Under the pieces are notes generated by a model, which ran no database searches, had not been told where the DNA came from, and saw only the letters and a list, made by a program, of their open reading frames with translations. From NCBI GenBank assembly GCA_041690675.1, contig JAWLGU010000003.1:1-64000 (forward strand): a stretch of 64,000 nt of DNA, read 5' to 3'. The position numbers were made by a program, and so were the translations under genes. Positions 16,814-24,972 of the stretch are shown here, one piece after another. The first letter of the stretch is position 1. Every line of letters starts with the position of its first letter. This DNA is from UBA7803 sp041690675 (GTDB taxonomy: Bacteria; Pseudomonadota; Gammaproteobacteria; Pseudomonadales; Azotimanducaceae).

Positions 16814-17581
16814 ATGAGCATCTACGAGAGGTTCCGTCTCGATGGCAAGGTCGCGGTGGTGACCGGAGGAGGCCGCGGTATCGGCCGCGGCATCGCTTTG
16901 GCATTCGCCGAATGCGGGGCGGACGTGGTCGCCGTGGCACGGCGCCAGGAGGACGTGGACGCGGTGGCTCGGGAGGTGGAGTCCCGCGGCAGGCGCGGGC
17001 TCGGTATCTCGGCGGACGTCATGGACTTCTCCGCCATCCCGGCGGCGCTGGACCGGGTGCTGGAGACCTTCGGCGGCCTCGACATCATGGTGAACAACGC
17101 CGGTGGCAATCTCGACCGGCAGATGCACGCGCTGCCGGAGATCTCGCTCGAGAAATTCGACGAGCAGCTGACCCTCAACATGAAGACCAAGTTCTGGGGC
17201 TCGCAGCAGGCGGCGAAGCGCATGAACGACGGGGGACGCATCATCAACATCATCTCGGTGGCCGCGCACCGCGCTGCGCCGGGCTTCGGCGTCTACTCGG
17301 CCGCCAACATGGGCATGATCAGCATGACACGTACCCTGGCCACCGAGCTCGCGCCGCGGCGGATCACCGTGAACTGCATTGCGCCCGGCGTGGTGGTCAC
17401 CGACATGTTCGTCGAGACCCTGAAGATGGACAGGGAGCAGGCCGAGCACGACTTCGCCCAGCAGATTCCGCTGGGGCGCACGGGCACGCCGGAGGATGTG
17501 GCCGCCGCCGCGGTCTTCTTCGCTTCCCCGGCGGCCGAGTGGACCACCGGGCAGTTCCTCGACGTCGCTGGCGGACAATAG
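16814..17581 (+). CDS. SDR family protein with altered catalytic motif (YSAAN)
   Basis: 255 residues. The Rossmann motif TGGGRGIGRG, NNAGG and the Ser strand INIISVAAH are normal, but the active site reads Y161-S-A-A-N165 where YxxxK is expected. The catalytic Lys, which lowers the Tyr pKa and holds the nicotinamide ribose, is therefore missing. The overall sequence closely resembles the SDR at 2852. It may be inactive, have another function, or use a nearby basic residue. The RBS GGAGGAAAGC precedes ATG 16814. Confidence 0.88.
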   Translation: MSIYERFRLDGKVAVVTGGGRGIGRGIALAFAECGADVVAVARRQEDVDAVAREVESRGRRGLGISADVMDFSAIPAALDRVLETFGGLDIMVNNAGGNLDRQMHALPEISLEKFDEQLTLNMKTKFWGSQQAAKRMNDGGRIINIISVAAHRAAPGFGVYSAANMGMISMTRTLATELAPRRITVNCIAPGVVVTDMFVETLKMDREQAEHDFAQQIPLGRTGTPEDVAAAAVFFASPAAEWTTGQFLDVAGGQ

Positions 17582-17658
17582 CCCGCGCGCTTCGAGTCCG
17601 CGGGCCGCAGCGTGGGCTGCAGCCCGTTTCGCAGTTCATGTTGGTCGAGGGGAGGTCG

Positions 17659-17898
17659 ATGGGGGAACTCGAGTGGGTCGAGTGGCTGAGGGTCGCCGGG
17701 CTCGGTGCGCTCTGGCTCGGGGCCCAGATCGTCTGGGTCGCGCCGCTGCCGCGTCCGCTGCGTCGCGGTGAGGTGCCGACGGCGCCGAAGGGCACTCCTG
17801 ACGCGTTCGGCCTGTTCTGGCTCGATCAGTACGGGTACATCGGCCTCGCCATGGTTGCGGCGGGCATCGTGCTGCTCGGCATCGGGTGGCTGGCTTGA
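17659..17898 (+). CDS. Small two-TM membrane protein, function unknown
   Basis: 79 residues from ATG 17659, with AGGGGAGG just upstream. Two hydrophobic segments (about residues 9-28 and 57-78, the latter YGYIGLAMVAAGIVLLGIGW) flank a polar loop rich in Pro. It overlaps the MAPEG-like gene start by 13 bases, so the two are probably co-translated and may act together in the inner membrane. I do not recognise the family. An in-frame ATG at 17638 is a poorer start. Confidence 0.55.
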   Translation: MGELEWVEWLRVAGLGALWLGAQIVWVAPLPRPLRRGEVPTAPKGTPDAFGLFWLDQYGYIGLAMVAAGIVLLGIGWLA

Positions 17899-18287
17899 CC
17901 CCGCCGGCCAGCCTGCTCTACGCCGGGCTCCTGGGGCTGCTCAGTGTGCTGCTGGCGAATCAGGTGCTGTACGTGCGGCTGCGCAGCGACCGAGAGCCGT
18001 CGTGGCGAGGCAATGCCACTGCGCGAGTCCAGGCGAACTTCGTGGAAAACGTGCCGTTGGCACTGGTGCTCCTCTATCTGCTGGAGGCGGGTGGCGCGGG
18101 CCGCGTTGCGGTGCACATCCTCGGCTCGCTGCTGGTGGTGTGTCGCGTGCTGCATGCCTGGGGCATGAGCCGGAATCCCGGCGCCAATTATCCGCGATTG
18201 GTCGGCGCCCAGGGCACGTTCCTCCTGCTGTCGGTGATGAGCTTCACCGTCCTCTATCTGTACGTACGCGCGGCGGTGGGCGGGTAG
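17886..18287 (+). CDS. MAPEG-family membrane protein
   Basis: 133 residues from GTG 17886. Four hydrophobic segments are visible, with the MAPEG signature in RVQANFVENVPLALVLLYLLE and the later RVLHAWGMSRNPGANYPRLVG. MAPEG proteins are small integral membrane enzymes, often glutathione-dependent transferases or peroxidases, acting on lipophilic electrophiles. That would suit a cell oxidising hydrophobic compounds. The start overlaps the preceding small membrane protein. Confidence 0.85.
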   Translation: MAGLTPPASLLYAGLLGLLSVLLANQVLYVRLRSDREPSWRGNATARVQANFVENVPLALVLLYLLEAGGAGRVAVHILGSLLVVCRVLHAWGMSRNPGANYPRLVGAQGTFLLLSVMSFTVLYLYVRAAVGG

Positions 18288-18374
18288 CGGATGAACGGGG
18301 ATGGGGCCACGCCGGATGCTGCGTGCAAACGCGATAGTACCGCCCGGCGCACTTGATCTTCGCGCCGATTTAGT

Positions 18375-18396
18375 AAACATTCACACATGACGGTTT
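18375..18396. promoter_or_regulatory. Candidate operator upstream of Rieske oxygenase operon
   Basis: AAACATTCA-CACA-TGACGGTTT matches 16 of 18 fixed positions of the repeated consensus AAACCGTCA-N4-TGACGGTTT. It ends 45 bases before the ATG at 18442, a position suited to promoter control. Confidence 0.55.
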
Positions 18397-18441
18397 TCGA
18401 ACACCGATACATGGGTCAGACGAGACTGAGAGGACATCGCG

Positions 18442-19761
18442 ATGACGGTATACCGCAAGATCGAGCGCTTCGCCGATCCCAAGACCAGCAAGACCCCGGT
18501 GGAGAAGGAGCCCGATCCCGACCTCGGCCACGACATCATCCCGAAGGAGCGATACACGTCCCGTGAATTCATGCAGCTCGAGTGGGAGCGCATGTGGACC
18601 AAGGTCTGGCTCATGGGGGCGTGGATCGGCGATCTGCGCAACCCGGGTGATTACGTGGTCACCGACATCGGCAACGAGAGCATCGTCATCACCCGCGGTG
18701 AGGACGATCAGTATCACGCCTTCTACAACGTCTGCTCTCACCGCGGCAATCAGGTGGCCTACGGCGAGCGGGGCAACACCAAGACCTTCAGGTGCTCCTA
18801 TCACCTGTGGGAGTACAACCTGAAGGGCGAGCTCGTCAACGTTCCCGACGTGGAGACGTTCCCTCAGGGCGTGCCGTGCGACAAGCTCGGCATCGTCAAG
18901 CTGCCCTGCGCCGCCTGGGGCGCCTGGGTCTGGTTCAGCTTGAATCCGGAGGTGGAGCCGCTGGACGAGTACCTCGGCATCATCCCCCAGCACCTCGATC
19001 CCTACCACTTCGAGAAGATGGCGCTGGTCAACGACATCACGGTGGAATGGGACGTGAACTGGAAGGCCTCCGTGGACGCCTTCAACGAGACGTATCATGT
19101 GGCCGGCACGCACCCGCAGCTCATGTGGATGCTGGAAGACATGGACGTGCAGATCGACTGCTACGAGCGCCACAACCGCTACCTGATCCCGTTCGGTTGC
19201 GTCAGCACGCACATCGAGGACGGCAGCATCATCGACGACGCCCTGAAGATGTTCATGCACAGCTATGGGCTCGATCCGGCCGAGTTCCAGGGGAGCGGTC
19301 TCGATGTCCGCCGGGGCATTCAGAAGCATCTGCGGGCCAACGGCGAGGCCATGGGCTACGATTTCTCGGAGCTGAACGACGATCAGCTCACCGACGACTA
19401 TCACTACATGATCTTCCCGAACATCACGTTCAACACCCACTGCAACAGCGTGATGGTGTTCCGGCAGCGGCCGCACCCCACGGACCCGAACAAGATGTTT
19501 TACGACGTGCAGAATTACTCGACCATCCCGAAGGGGGAACCGTGGCCGGAACGGCCGCCCCACCGCCAGTGGAAGCATGGCGAGGAATCCCTGGGCGAGG
19601 TGCTCGATCAGGATGCAGCCAACCTGCCCATGGTGCAGCGGGGCATGAACAGCGAAGGTTACCGAGGTCTGTGGATCAGCGATCAGGAGCTGCGCATCCG
19701 TCACTTCCACAAGACCCTGGACGACTACATCTACCGCACGCCGCTCAGATGGGTGAAGTGA
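18442..19761 (+). CDS. Rieske non-heme iron oxygenase, alpha subunit
   Basis: 439 residues. The [2Fe-2S] Rieske motif is C98-S-H100 and C118-S-Y-H121. The mononuclear iron site lies in VDAFNETYHVAGTH with bridging Asp212 and ligands His219 and His224. No beta-subunit gene follows; instead a Rieske ferredoxin starts one base after the stop, which suggests a homo-oligomeric (alpha3-type) oxygenase. It should hydroxylate or dealkylate a ring substrate using O2. A candidate operator lies just upstream. Confidence 0.94.
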   Translation: MTVYRKIERFADPKTSKTPVEKEPDPDLGHDIIPKERYTSREFMQLEWERMWTKVWLMGAWIGDLRNPGDYVVTDIGNESIVITRGEDDQYHAFYNVCSHRGNQVAYGERGNTKTFRCSYHLWEYNLKGELVNVPDVETFPQGVPCDKLGIVKLPCAAWGAWVWFSLNPEVEPLDEYLGIIPQHLDPYHFEKMALVNDITVEWDVNWKASVDAFNETYHVAGTHPQLMWMLEDMDVQIDCYERHNRYLIPFGCVSTHIEDGSIIDDALKMFMHSYGLDPAEFQGSGLDVRRGIQKHLRANGEAMGYDFSELNDDQLTDDYHYMIFPNITFNTHCNSVMVFRQRPHPTDPNKMFYDVQNYSTIPKGEPWPERPPHRQWKHGEESLGEVLDQDAANLPMVQRGMNSEGYRGLWISDQELRIRHFHKTLDDYIYRTPLRWVK

Positions 19762-19762
19762 C

Positions 19763-20107
19763 ATGAAGCCGGTCCTTTCGACCACGGCGTTGCAGGACGG
19801 CGAGATGGCCGCCTGCGAAGTCGACGGCGTGAGCGTGCTGGTGTGTAAGGTCGCGGGAGAGTTTCATGCCGTGGCCAACCGCTGCAGTCATGCCAGTCAG
19901 GTGTTGTCGGAGGGCAAGCTGCGGGGATACGAGCTCACTTGCCCGCTGCACGGCGCCCGATTCGACGTGCGCAACGGCGCACAGCTGGCGCCGCCCGCCA
20001 CGCGGCCGATCAAGACCTTTCCGGTGAGGGTCGATGGTGATCAGCTTTGCGTGGAGGTCACCGAGGAGGATCGGCCGTGCCGTCCGAAGTTCGGACCGCT
20101 GTACTGA
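19763..20107 (+). CDS. Rieske-type ferredoxin
   Basis: 114 residues with the Rieske ligands in NRCSHAS and CPLHGARFDVRNG. Small stand-alone Rieske proteins of this size carry electrons from a reductase to the terminal oxygenase. It starts one base after the oxygenase stop, so it is almost certainly its redox partner. No reductase gene is nearby. The end (CRPKFGPLY) is ordinary for the family. Confidence 0.93.
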   Translation: MKPVLSTTALQDGEMAACEVDGVSVLVCKVAGEFHAVANRCSHASQVLSEGKLRGYELTCPLHGARFDVRNGAQLAPPATRPIKTFPVRVDGDQLCVEVTEEDRPCRPKFGPLY

Positions 20108-20147
20108 AACGCATCACGACTCCCAGCGTTGGGAGAGGGAGGAGACC

Positions 20148-20906
20148 GTGGATCTGAATCTCAAAGGACACAACGCGCTGATTACGGGTGCCACCAAAGG
20201 CATCGGCCGCGCCATTGCGGACATGCTCGCAGACGAGGGCTGCAACGTGGCCATCTGCGCTCGGAGCGAGGAGGCCGTCGAGGAGGCGGTGGGGGCACTC
20301 TCGGGCAAGGGGGTGAAGGCCTTCGGCCAGGCCGTGGACGTGGGTAACGGCGATCAGCTCAAGTCCTGGGTGGAGGCGTCGGCTGATGCCCTGGGCGGAA
20401 TCGATTGCCTCGTCTCGAACGTCAGTGGTGGAAACGCCCCGGGCGAAGCCGGCTGGCGCGCGAACTTCGAGCACGACGTTCTCGGCACGGTGCGGCTGGT
20501 GGAAGCGGCTCTGCCTCATCTGGAGAAGTCGAGCAACGCCAGCATCCTGATGATGTCGTCCACGGCAGCGCTGGAGAAGTTCATCGCCGCCAACGCGTAC
20601 AACGCCATGAAGGGTGCCCTGATCCAGTACTCGGGTGCGTTGTCACAGGATCTCGCTCCCAAGGGCATCCGCGTCAACTCCATCTGCCCGGGACCCATCT
20701 TCATCCAGGGTGGCGCGTGGGATTACATCAAGTCGAACATGCCGCAGTTCTACGAGCAGACCGTGGGCGACATTCCCTTGGGCCGTATGGGTTCCGCCGA
20801 GGAGGTGGCTGCTCAGGTGGCGCTGCTCGCCAGCCCCCGCGGCGCCTTCACCACGGGATGCAACGTGGTCATCGACGGGGGATTCACGAAGCGGATCCAG
20901 TATTAG
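20148..20906 (+). CDS. SDR family oxidoreductase
   Basis: 252 residues from GTG 20148, preceded by AGAGGGAGGAG. The Rossmann motif TGATKGIGRA, the Ser strand ILMMSSTAA and the catalytic YNAMK are present, and the C-terminus GCNVVIDGGFTKRIQY is typical. The NNAG motif reads SNVSGG. It probably oxidises the hydroxylated product of the upstream Rieske enzyme, as dihydrodiol-type dehydrogenases do (inference). Frames upstream of the GTG overlap the ferredoxin and lack an RBS. Confidence 0.9.
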   Translation: MDLNLKGHNALITGATKGIGRAIADMLADEGCNVAICARSEEAVEEAVGALSGKGVKAFGQAVDVGNGDQLKSWVEASADALGGIDCLVSNVSGGNAPGEAGWRANFEHDVLGTVRLVEAALPHLEKSSNASILMMSSTAALEKFIAANAYNAMKGALIQYSGALSQDLAPKGIRVNSICPGPIFIQGGAWDYIKSNMPQFYEQTVGDIPLGRMGSAEEVAAQVALLASPRGAFTTGCNVVIDGGFTKRIQY

Positions 20907-20923
20907 GCAGCCGGGGGAAGGAC

Positions 20924-21673
20924 ATGAGCGGACAGACGATCATCGACGTTTACATGGTTGCGGCCGGGCAATTTCACGACATCGACTTTGCCCGGGTAGA
21001 GCTGCTGAAGCTGCTCGCAGAGCACGAGAACATCCGCTGCAAGGTTGCGGCCGATTATCACGATATCGAGGGCATCGCCAACAGCGATTTTCTCGTCACC
21101 TATACCTGCAATCTGGTTCCCACCGAGGAGGAGCAGGTGGCGTTGCGGGACTACGTGGCGTCGGGCAAGCGCTGGCTCGCGCTGCACGGTACCAACTCGA
21201 TTCTCGAGTTCCTGGAGGAGGGCGTGAACTCGCCGGAGACGGCGCCCGTGCTGATGCAGACCCTCGGCACCCAGTTCATCGCCCATCCGCCCATTCAGCC
21301 GTTCAGGGTGAGGGTGGCCGATCCTTCGCACGAGCTGGTGGAGGGCATCCCCGAGTTCGAGACCGACGACGAGCTGTACCTGTCGCGGATTCACGGTGAT
21401 CTGCACGTGCTTCTGGACGCGCAGTTCACGGGCGAGGCCACCGGTTTCATCGAATCACGCTGGGACGACGATGCGCCGCGACCGGTCTACTACATCAACA
21501 AGGTCGGAAGCGGCGAGGTGCTGTATCTGAACCTGGGGCACTGCCGAGGCCACTACGACATGCGGCCGCTGACGGACTACTACCCGCAGATCGAGCGGGG
21601 CAGCTGGGAGAAGCCGGAGTACTACGAGCTGCTCCGGCGCGGCATCCGCTACTGCGTGGCGGGGGCCGGCTAG
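20924..21673 (+). CDS. ThuA-like domain protein
   Basis: 249 residues from ATG 20924 (GGGGGAAGG upstream). The segments GKRWLALHGTNSILEF, HELVEGIPEFETDDELYLSR and GEVLYLNLGHCRGHYDMRPL are characteristic of ThuA-like, glutamine-amidotransferase-fold proteins. Last gene of the Rieske operon, 17 bases after the SDR. With the copy at 15823 this makes two ThuA-like proteins beside oxidoreductases. Function unknown; a hydrolase or isomerase role on an oxidised intermediate is a guess. Confidence 0.8.
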   Translation: MSGQTIIDVYMVAAGQFHDIDFARVELLKLLAEHENIRCKVAADYHDIEGIANSDFLVTYTCNLVPTEEEQVALRDYVASGKRWLALHGTNSILEFLEEGVNSPETAPVLMQTLGTQFIAHPPIQPFRVRVADPSHELVEGIPEFETDDELYLSRIHGDLHVLLDAQFTGEATGFIESRWDDDAPRPVYYINKVGSGEVLYLNLGHCRGHYDMRPLTDYYPQIERGSWEKPEYYELLRRGIRYCVAGAG

Positions 21674-21679
21674 GAGGCT

Positions 21680-22003
21680 CTAGCCTGCCATCGCCACCGC
21701 ATTGGTCTGGAGGACGATCAGATCGTTCTCCACCACGAACGTGTCGGTGCCGAGCGCGATGACGCCCGGCACCTCCCAGGTGATGAACCCGGTATTGCCG
21801 TGGTAGAGCTCGTCCTTGACGGTCACCTTGAAGGGACCGTTGGCGAGGGCGCCCTGGAAAATCTTACCGACGGCGTCCTTGCCCTCGACGACCTGGCCAT
21901 TTCCGATGAACACGCAATCGTCGGCGTAGTCGGCCATGGTTGCTTCCAGGTCGCCGTCTGCCAGCGCCTGGACGTGATGCCTGATCACGGATTCGGTACT
22001 CAT
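21680..22003 (-). CDS. NTF2-like (SnoaL-type) protein
   Basis: 107 residues from ATG 22003, overlapping the upstream Rieske gene stop by 4 bases (ATGA on the minus strand). The pattern VIRHHVQALADGDLEATMADYADDCVFIGNGQVVEGKDAV is that of the NTF2/SnoaL cone-shaped fold used by ketosteroid isomerase, SnoaL cyclases and dehydratases. It could catalyse an isomerisation or dehydration of the oxygenase product. Confidence 0.87.
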   Translation of the reverse strand: MSTESVIRHHVQALADGDLEATMADYADDCVFIGNGQVVEGKDAVGKIFQGALANGPFKVTVKDELYHGNTGFITWEVPGVIALGTDTFVVENDLIVLQTNAVAMAG

Positions 22004-23217
22004 CCTGCCATCTCCTGAAAAAGTGCGGGGAGGTCCTCGTCGCTGGTCTCGAGCATGCGGTCGAGGAAAGTGTGGAAATGCTGGCCGCCGCCCTCGTTGC
22101 GGCCGAACAACACCTCGGCGCCGGGCCGATGCATGAGCGCCCGCTGTTGCCCGAAGCCGGTGGCGTAGTCCTCGTCCCGGACCACGTATTCCAGTAGCTC
22201 GAACTGCTCGTGGGCGGCGTTGCGCATCTGGTCGTTGGGCGGCAGCTGCTGCATGACGTAGTTCTGCACCGTGCGTGACTCCAGTGGCGAGTCGCCGGGA
22301 AAGAGCTGAGAGACCATCACCGCCCGGCCTCCGCCACCATCGAAAGATGCGATGGACACGTGAGGAAATATGGTCCACACGCTGGAGAGCAGGGCCTGCA
22401 TGGGCCACTGCGCTTCCGGCTCGTTCTCCAGTTCCAGCAGCGACGGGTCCGGTGACGCGACTCGCTGATGAGGGCCCCAGGCGTAATAGAGCGCCTGATT
22501 CGGCATGTTCGAGCCGAAGGTGTTCCGGTGCAGGATCGGCAGGTGGTAGAGGTCCATGTAGCCGTCATAGGCGGCTTTCCAGTTCGGGCTGGTGAGGGTG
22601 CGCGCCTCGAACAGCTCCCAGCTCTCGAAGCCGAAGTGCTGGAGCATCTGGTCGTAACCGCACAGGAACGTATCGATGTCCAGCTTCGAGGCCGGGTCGA
22701 GAGTGACCCAGATCATGCCCGCCCGCTCCCCCACTGGAAGCGAGGTCAGTCCGTGGCACGACTTGTCGATCTCACCGAAGTCCTTTTCCGCGTACACGCT
22801 CACCAGGGCGCCGGAATGGTCGTAGGTCCAGGCGTGGTAGGGGCACGTGAAACGTTTTCTGTTCCCCGAGGCCTCGGTGACGACGACGGCACCGCGATGG
22901 CTGCACGAGTTCACGTAGGCCCGCACCTCGCCGTTGCCGGTTCGAACCATCAGCACGGGAACGCCCATGACCTCCAGCGTCTTGAAATCGCCGGGGTTGC
23001 GCAGCTCGCAGCTCATGGCGAGCATGAGCGGCACGCGCCGGAACACGCGATCCATCTCCTGCTGCCAGCGCTCCGGGTCGTAATAGAGCCTCGCCGGAAT
23101 CCGCATCACCTCCGGTGTCTGGTCGATCCTGCCGGACTTGACCACCTCCATGTTGTGACGGGCCATCCGTGTCAATTGCGCGCGGGAATCGCCTCTCTCG
23201 GTCAGTGCAGTGCTCAT
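22000..23217 (-). CDS. Rieske non-heme iron oxygenase, alpha subunit
   Basis: 405 residues. Rieske ligands C105-S-H107 and C125-P-Y-H128; catalytic iron region AAYDGYMDLYHLPILH with Asp218, His225 and His230. It is sandwiched between two NTF2-like genes on the same strand (9 bases from the upstream one, 4-base overlap with the downstream one), a compact three-gene operon. It differs clearly from the Rieske enzyme at 18442 and probably acts on another substrate. No dedicated ferredoxin is adjacent. Confidence 0.94.
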   Translation of the reverse strand: MSTALTERGDSRAQLTRMARHNMEVVKSGRIDQTPEVMRIPARLYYDPERWQQEMDRVFRRVPLMLAMSCELRNPGDFKTLEVMGVPVLMVRTGNGEVRAYVNSCSHRGAVVVTEASGNRKRFTCPYHAWTYDHSGALVSVYAEKDFGEIDKSCHGLTSLPVGERAGMIWVTLDPASKLDIDTFLCGYDQMLQHFGFESWELFEARTLTSPNWKAAYDGYMDLYHLPILHRNTFGSNMPNQALYYAWGPHQRVASPDPSLLELENEPEAQWPMQALLSSVWTIFPHVSIASFDGGGGRAVMVSQLFPGDSPLESRTVQNYVMQQLPPNDQMRNAAHEQFELLEYVVRDEDYATGFGQQRALMHRPGAEVLFGRNEGGGQHFHTFLDRMLETSDEDLPALFQEMAG

Positions 23218-23225
23218 CGTGGGTC

Positions 23226-23696
23226 TCAGGTTTTGATGGCTTCGACGGGGTAGGGGGCGTGCTCCTCCACCTCACAGTACAGGCTCTGAAAGCGCCACTG
23301 GCCGTTGCTGCGCCGGTAGCGTTCCCGGTACCAGCCGATGATGCGCAGATGCTGCACGCCGCCGCCGGAAACGTTTGCCGTGTAGAGCATGATCAGGCGC
23401 CAGTGCCCGACGGCGTGGTCGCCGTCCACCTCTATGATCGGATTGATGGCGTGGTGTGCCGAATTGCGGATGCGCCCGCTGGCCCGCAGGTCGGAGAAGA
23501 ACCCTCGGATGGCCGCGATGCCCTCGTACCTGCCGTTGCTGGTCGCCTCCCACACCGCGTCGTCCTCGAACAGGGCGGCCAGGGTGTCGGGGTTGTGGTC
23601 ATCGTCGCACCCGGCACAGTAGCGCGCCTTGAGCTGCTTTATGGCCTCGATGGATTCCAGCCGGTCGAGCCGCTGCTCCAGGGTTGCTGTGGACAC
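23226..23696 (-). CDS. NTF2-like (SnoaL-type) protein
   Basis: 156 residues. LEQRLDRLESIEAIKQLKAR leads into YCAGCDDDHNPDTLAALFEDDAVWE, the NTF2/SnoaL fold common in catabolic loci, and IRNSAHHAINPIIEVDGDHAVGHWRL follows. Its size and position also recall small beta subunits of Rieske oxygenases, which share this fold; pairing with the alpha subunit 9 bases downstream is therefore possible, though the sequence looks more like SnoaL_4 proteins. First gene of the operon. Confidence 0.85.
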   Translation of the reverse strand: MSTATLEQRLDRLESIEAIKQLKARYCAGCDDDHNPDTLAALFEDDAVWEATSNGRYEGIAAIRGFFSDLRASGRIRNSAHHAINPIIEVDGDHAVGHWRLIMLYTANVSGGGVQHLRIIGWYRERYRRSNGQWRFQSLYCEVEEHAPYPVEAIKT

Positions 23697-23841
23697 GGCG
23701 ATGAAGCTCCTCCCGACCCGACGAGGTACGCTAGCACAGCCGAGGCGGGGCGGGGAACCCGCGTTTCCGAGGGCTTCGAGGGCCTCGGGAGCCGCGAAGC
23801 AGGTGGTACACTGGTGCGCACAGGGCTGGGAGGTGCGCTCG

Positions 23842-24876
23842 GTGAGTGTGAAGGTTTTTCAGTGGGCGAGCGGGACCGTCGGCCGCCACGCCGCCGCGGA
23901 GGTGCTGCGCAGGGACGGTCTGGAGCTCATCGGGCTGCATGTGCGGTCACCGGAGAAGGCCGGCCAGGACGCCGGAAGGCTTCTCGGGGTGGCGGCGCTG
24001 GGCATCCCCGCCACGCTCGACCGGCAGGCGGTGCTGGACAGCCCCGCAGACGTGGTGATTCACGCCCCGCTGCCGTCTCTGGTGTACGGCGACGACGAGC
24101 AGCAGGATCTGGAGGATATCTGCGAACTGCTCGCCGCCGGCAAGAACGTCATCACGGTGGTGGGGTACCTCTACCCCCCGGCGCATGGTCCCGAGGTGGT
24201 GGAGCGGCTGGCTTCAGCCTGCGCCCGGGGCGGCAGCACGTTCCATTCCACCGGTCTCAATCCCGGCTGGATGGGTGATCTGCTGCCCGTCACCTTGAGT
24301 GCCTTGTCCGGCCGGATCGACCGCATCGTGGTCCGAGAGATCTCCAACTTTCAGAGCTACCCGTCGCCGGAGATCATGTTCGACAGCATGGGATTCGGCT
24401 CCTCCGAGGCCGATTTCCGGAGCCGATCCGGTCGACGCAGCCGCTGGCTCGGCACGCTGTTCGCGGAGAGCATTCGCTTGCTGGCGGACGGTGCCGGCCT
24501 GGCACTGGACGAGGTGGTCCAGGACACGGAGCTGGCGCTTGCCCCCGTCGATCTGGAGACGGCAGCGGGGCGCGTCGAGGCGGGTACCGTGGCCGGCCAG
24601 CGCTGGACCTGGCGGGGGGTGGCCGGAGACGGGAGCCTGATCGTCCATGAGACGGTCTGGCGGATGCACGAATCGGTGGCGCCGGAGTGGCCCCAGGGCG
24701 CGAACTCGGTAGTGGTGGAAGGCGTGCCGCGCATGCATATCGAACTGACCGCCGACTGGGTGTCCGACGGTTTGCTGGCGACGGCCATGCACGCCGTCAA
24801 CGCGGTGGTGCCGGTATGCCGCGCCGCCCCAGGGATCACGACGCTGCTCGACCTGCCATTGCCGCGGCGCCGATAG
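23842..24876 (+). CDS. Dihydrodipicolinate-reductase-like NAD(P)-dependent oxidoreductase
   Basis: 344 residues from GTG 23842, with GGGAGG about 8 bases upstream; the frame is open further upstream without an RBS. The start VKVFQWASGTVGRHAAAEVL and the dinucleotide-binding region with DVVIHAPLPS, then GKNVITVVGYLYPP and the later FHSTGLNPGWMGDLLP, match the DapB-like family that includes amine and 2,4-diaminopentanoate dehydrogenases. Similar genes occur in actinobacterial and proteobacterial steroid-type loci. Substrate unknown. It is not clearly in an operon. Confidence 0.75.
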   Translation: MSVKVFQWASGTVGRHAAAEVLRRDGLELIGLHVRSPEKAGQDAGRLLGVAALGIPATLDRQAVLDSPADVVIHAPLPSLVYGDDEQQDLEDICELLAAGKNVITVVGYLYPPAHGPEVVERLASACARGGSTFHSTGLNPGWMGDLLPVTLSALSGRIDRIVVREISNFQSYPSPEIMFDSMGFGSSEADFRSRSGRRSRWLGTLFAESIRLLADGAGLALDEVVQDTELALAPVDLETAAGRVEAGTVAGQRWTWRGVAGDGSLIVHETVWRMHESVAPEWPQGANSVVVEGVPRMHIELTADWVSDGLLATAMHAVNAVVPVCRAAPGITTLLDLPLPRRR

Positions 24877-24901
24877 CCCAGCGGATGACGGGGCGCCGGC
24901 G

Positions 24902-24923
24902 AATCCGTCAGAGTTGACGGTTT
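24902..24923. promoter_or_regulatory. Candidate operator (perfect inner dyad) upstream of P450
   Basis: AATCCGTCA-GAGT-TGACGGTTT; the inner CCGTCA-N4-TGACGG is a perfect inverted repeat and the best copy of the motif in the window (17 of 18 to consensus). It ends 49 bases before ATG 24973. Confidence 0.6.
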
Positions 24924-24972
24924 ATCGCTGCGCCGTTACGTTACCCGTCAGCCGCCCGTCCGGAGTAGACGC

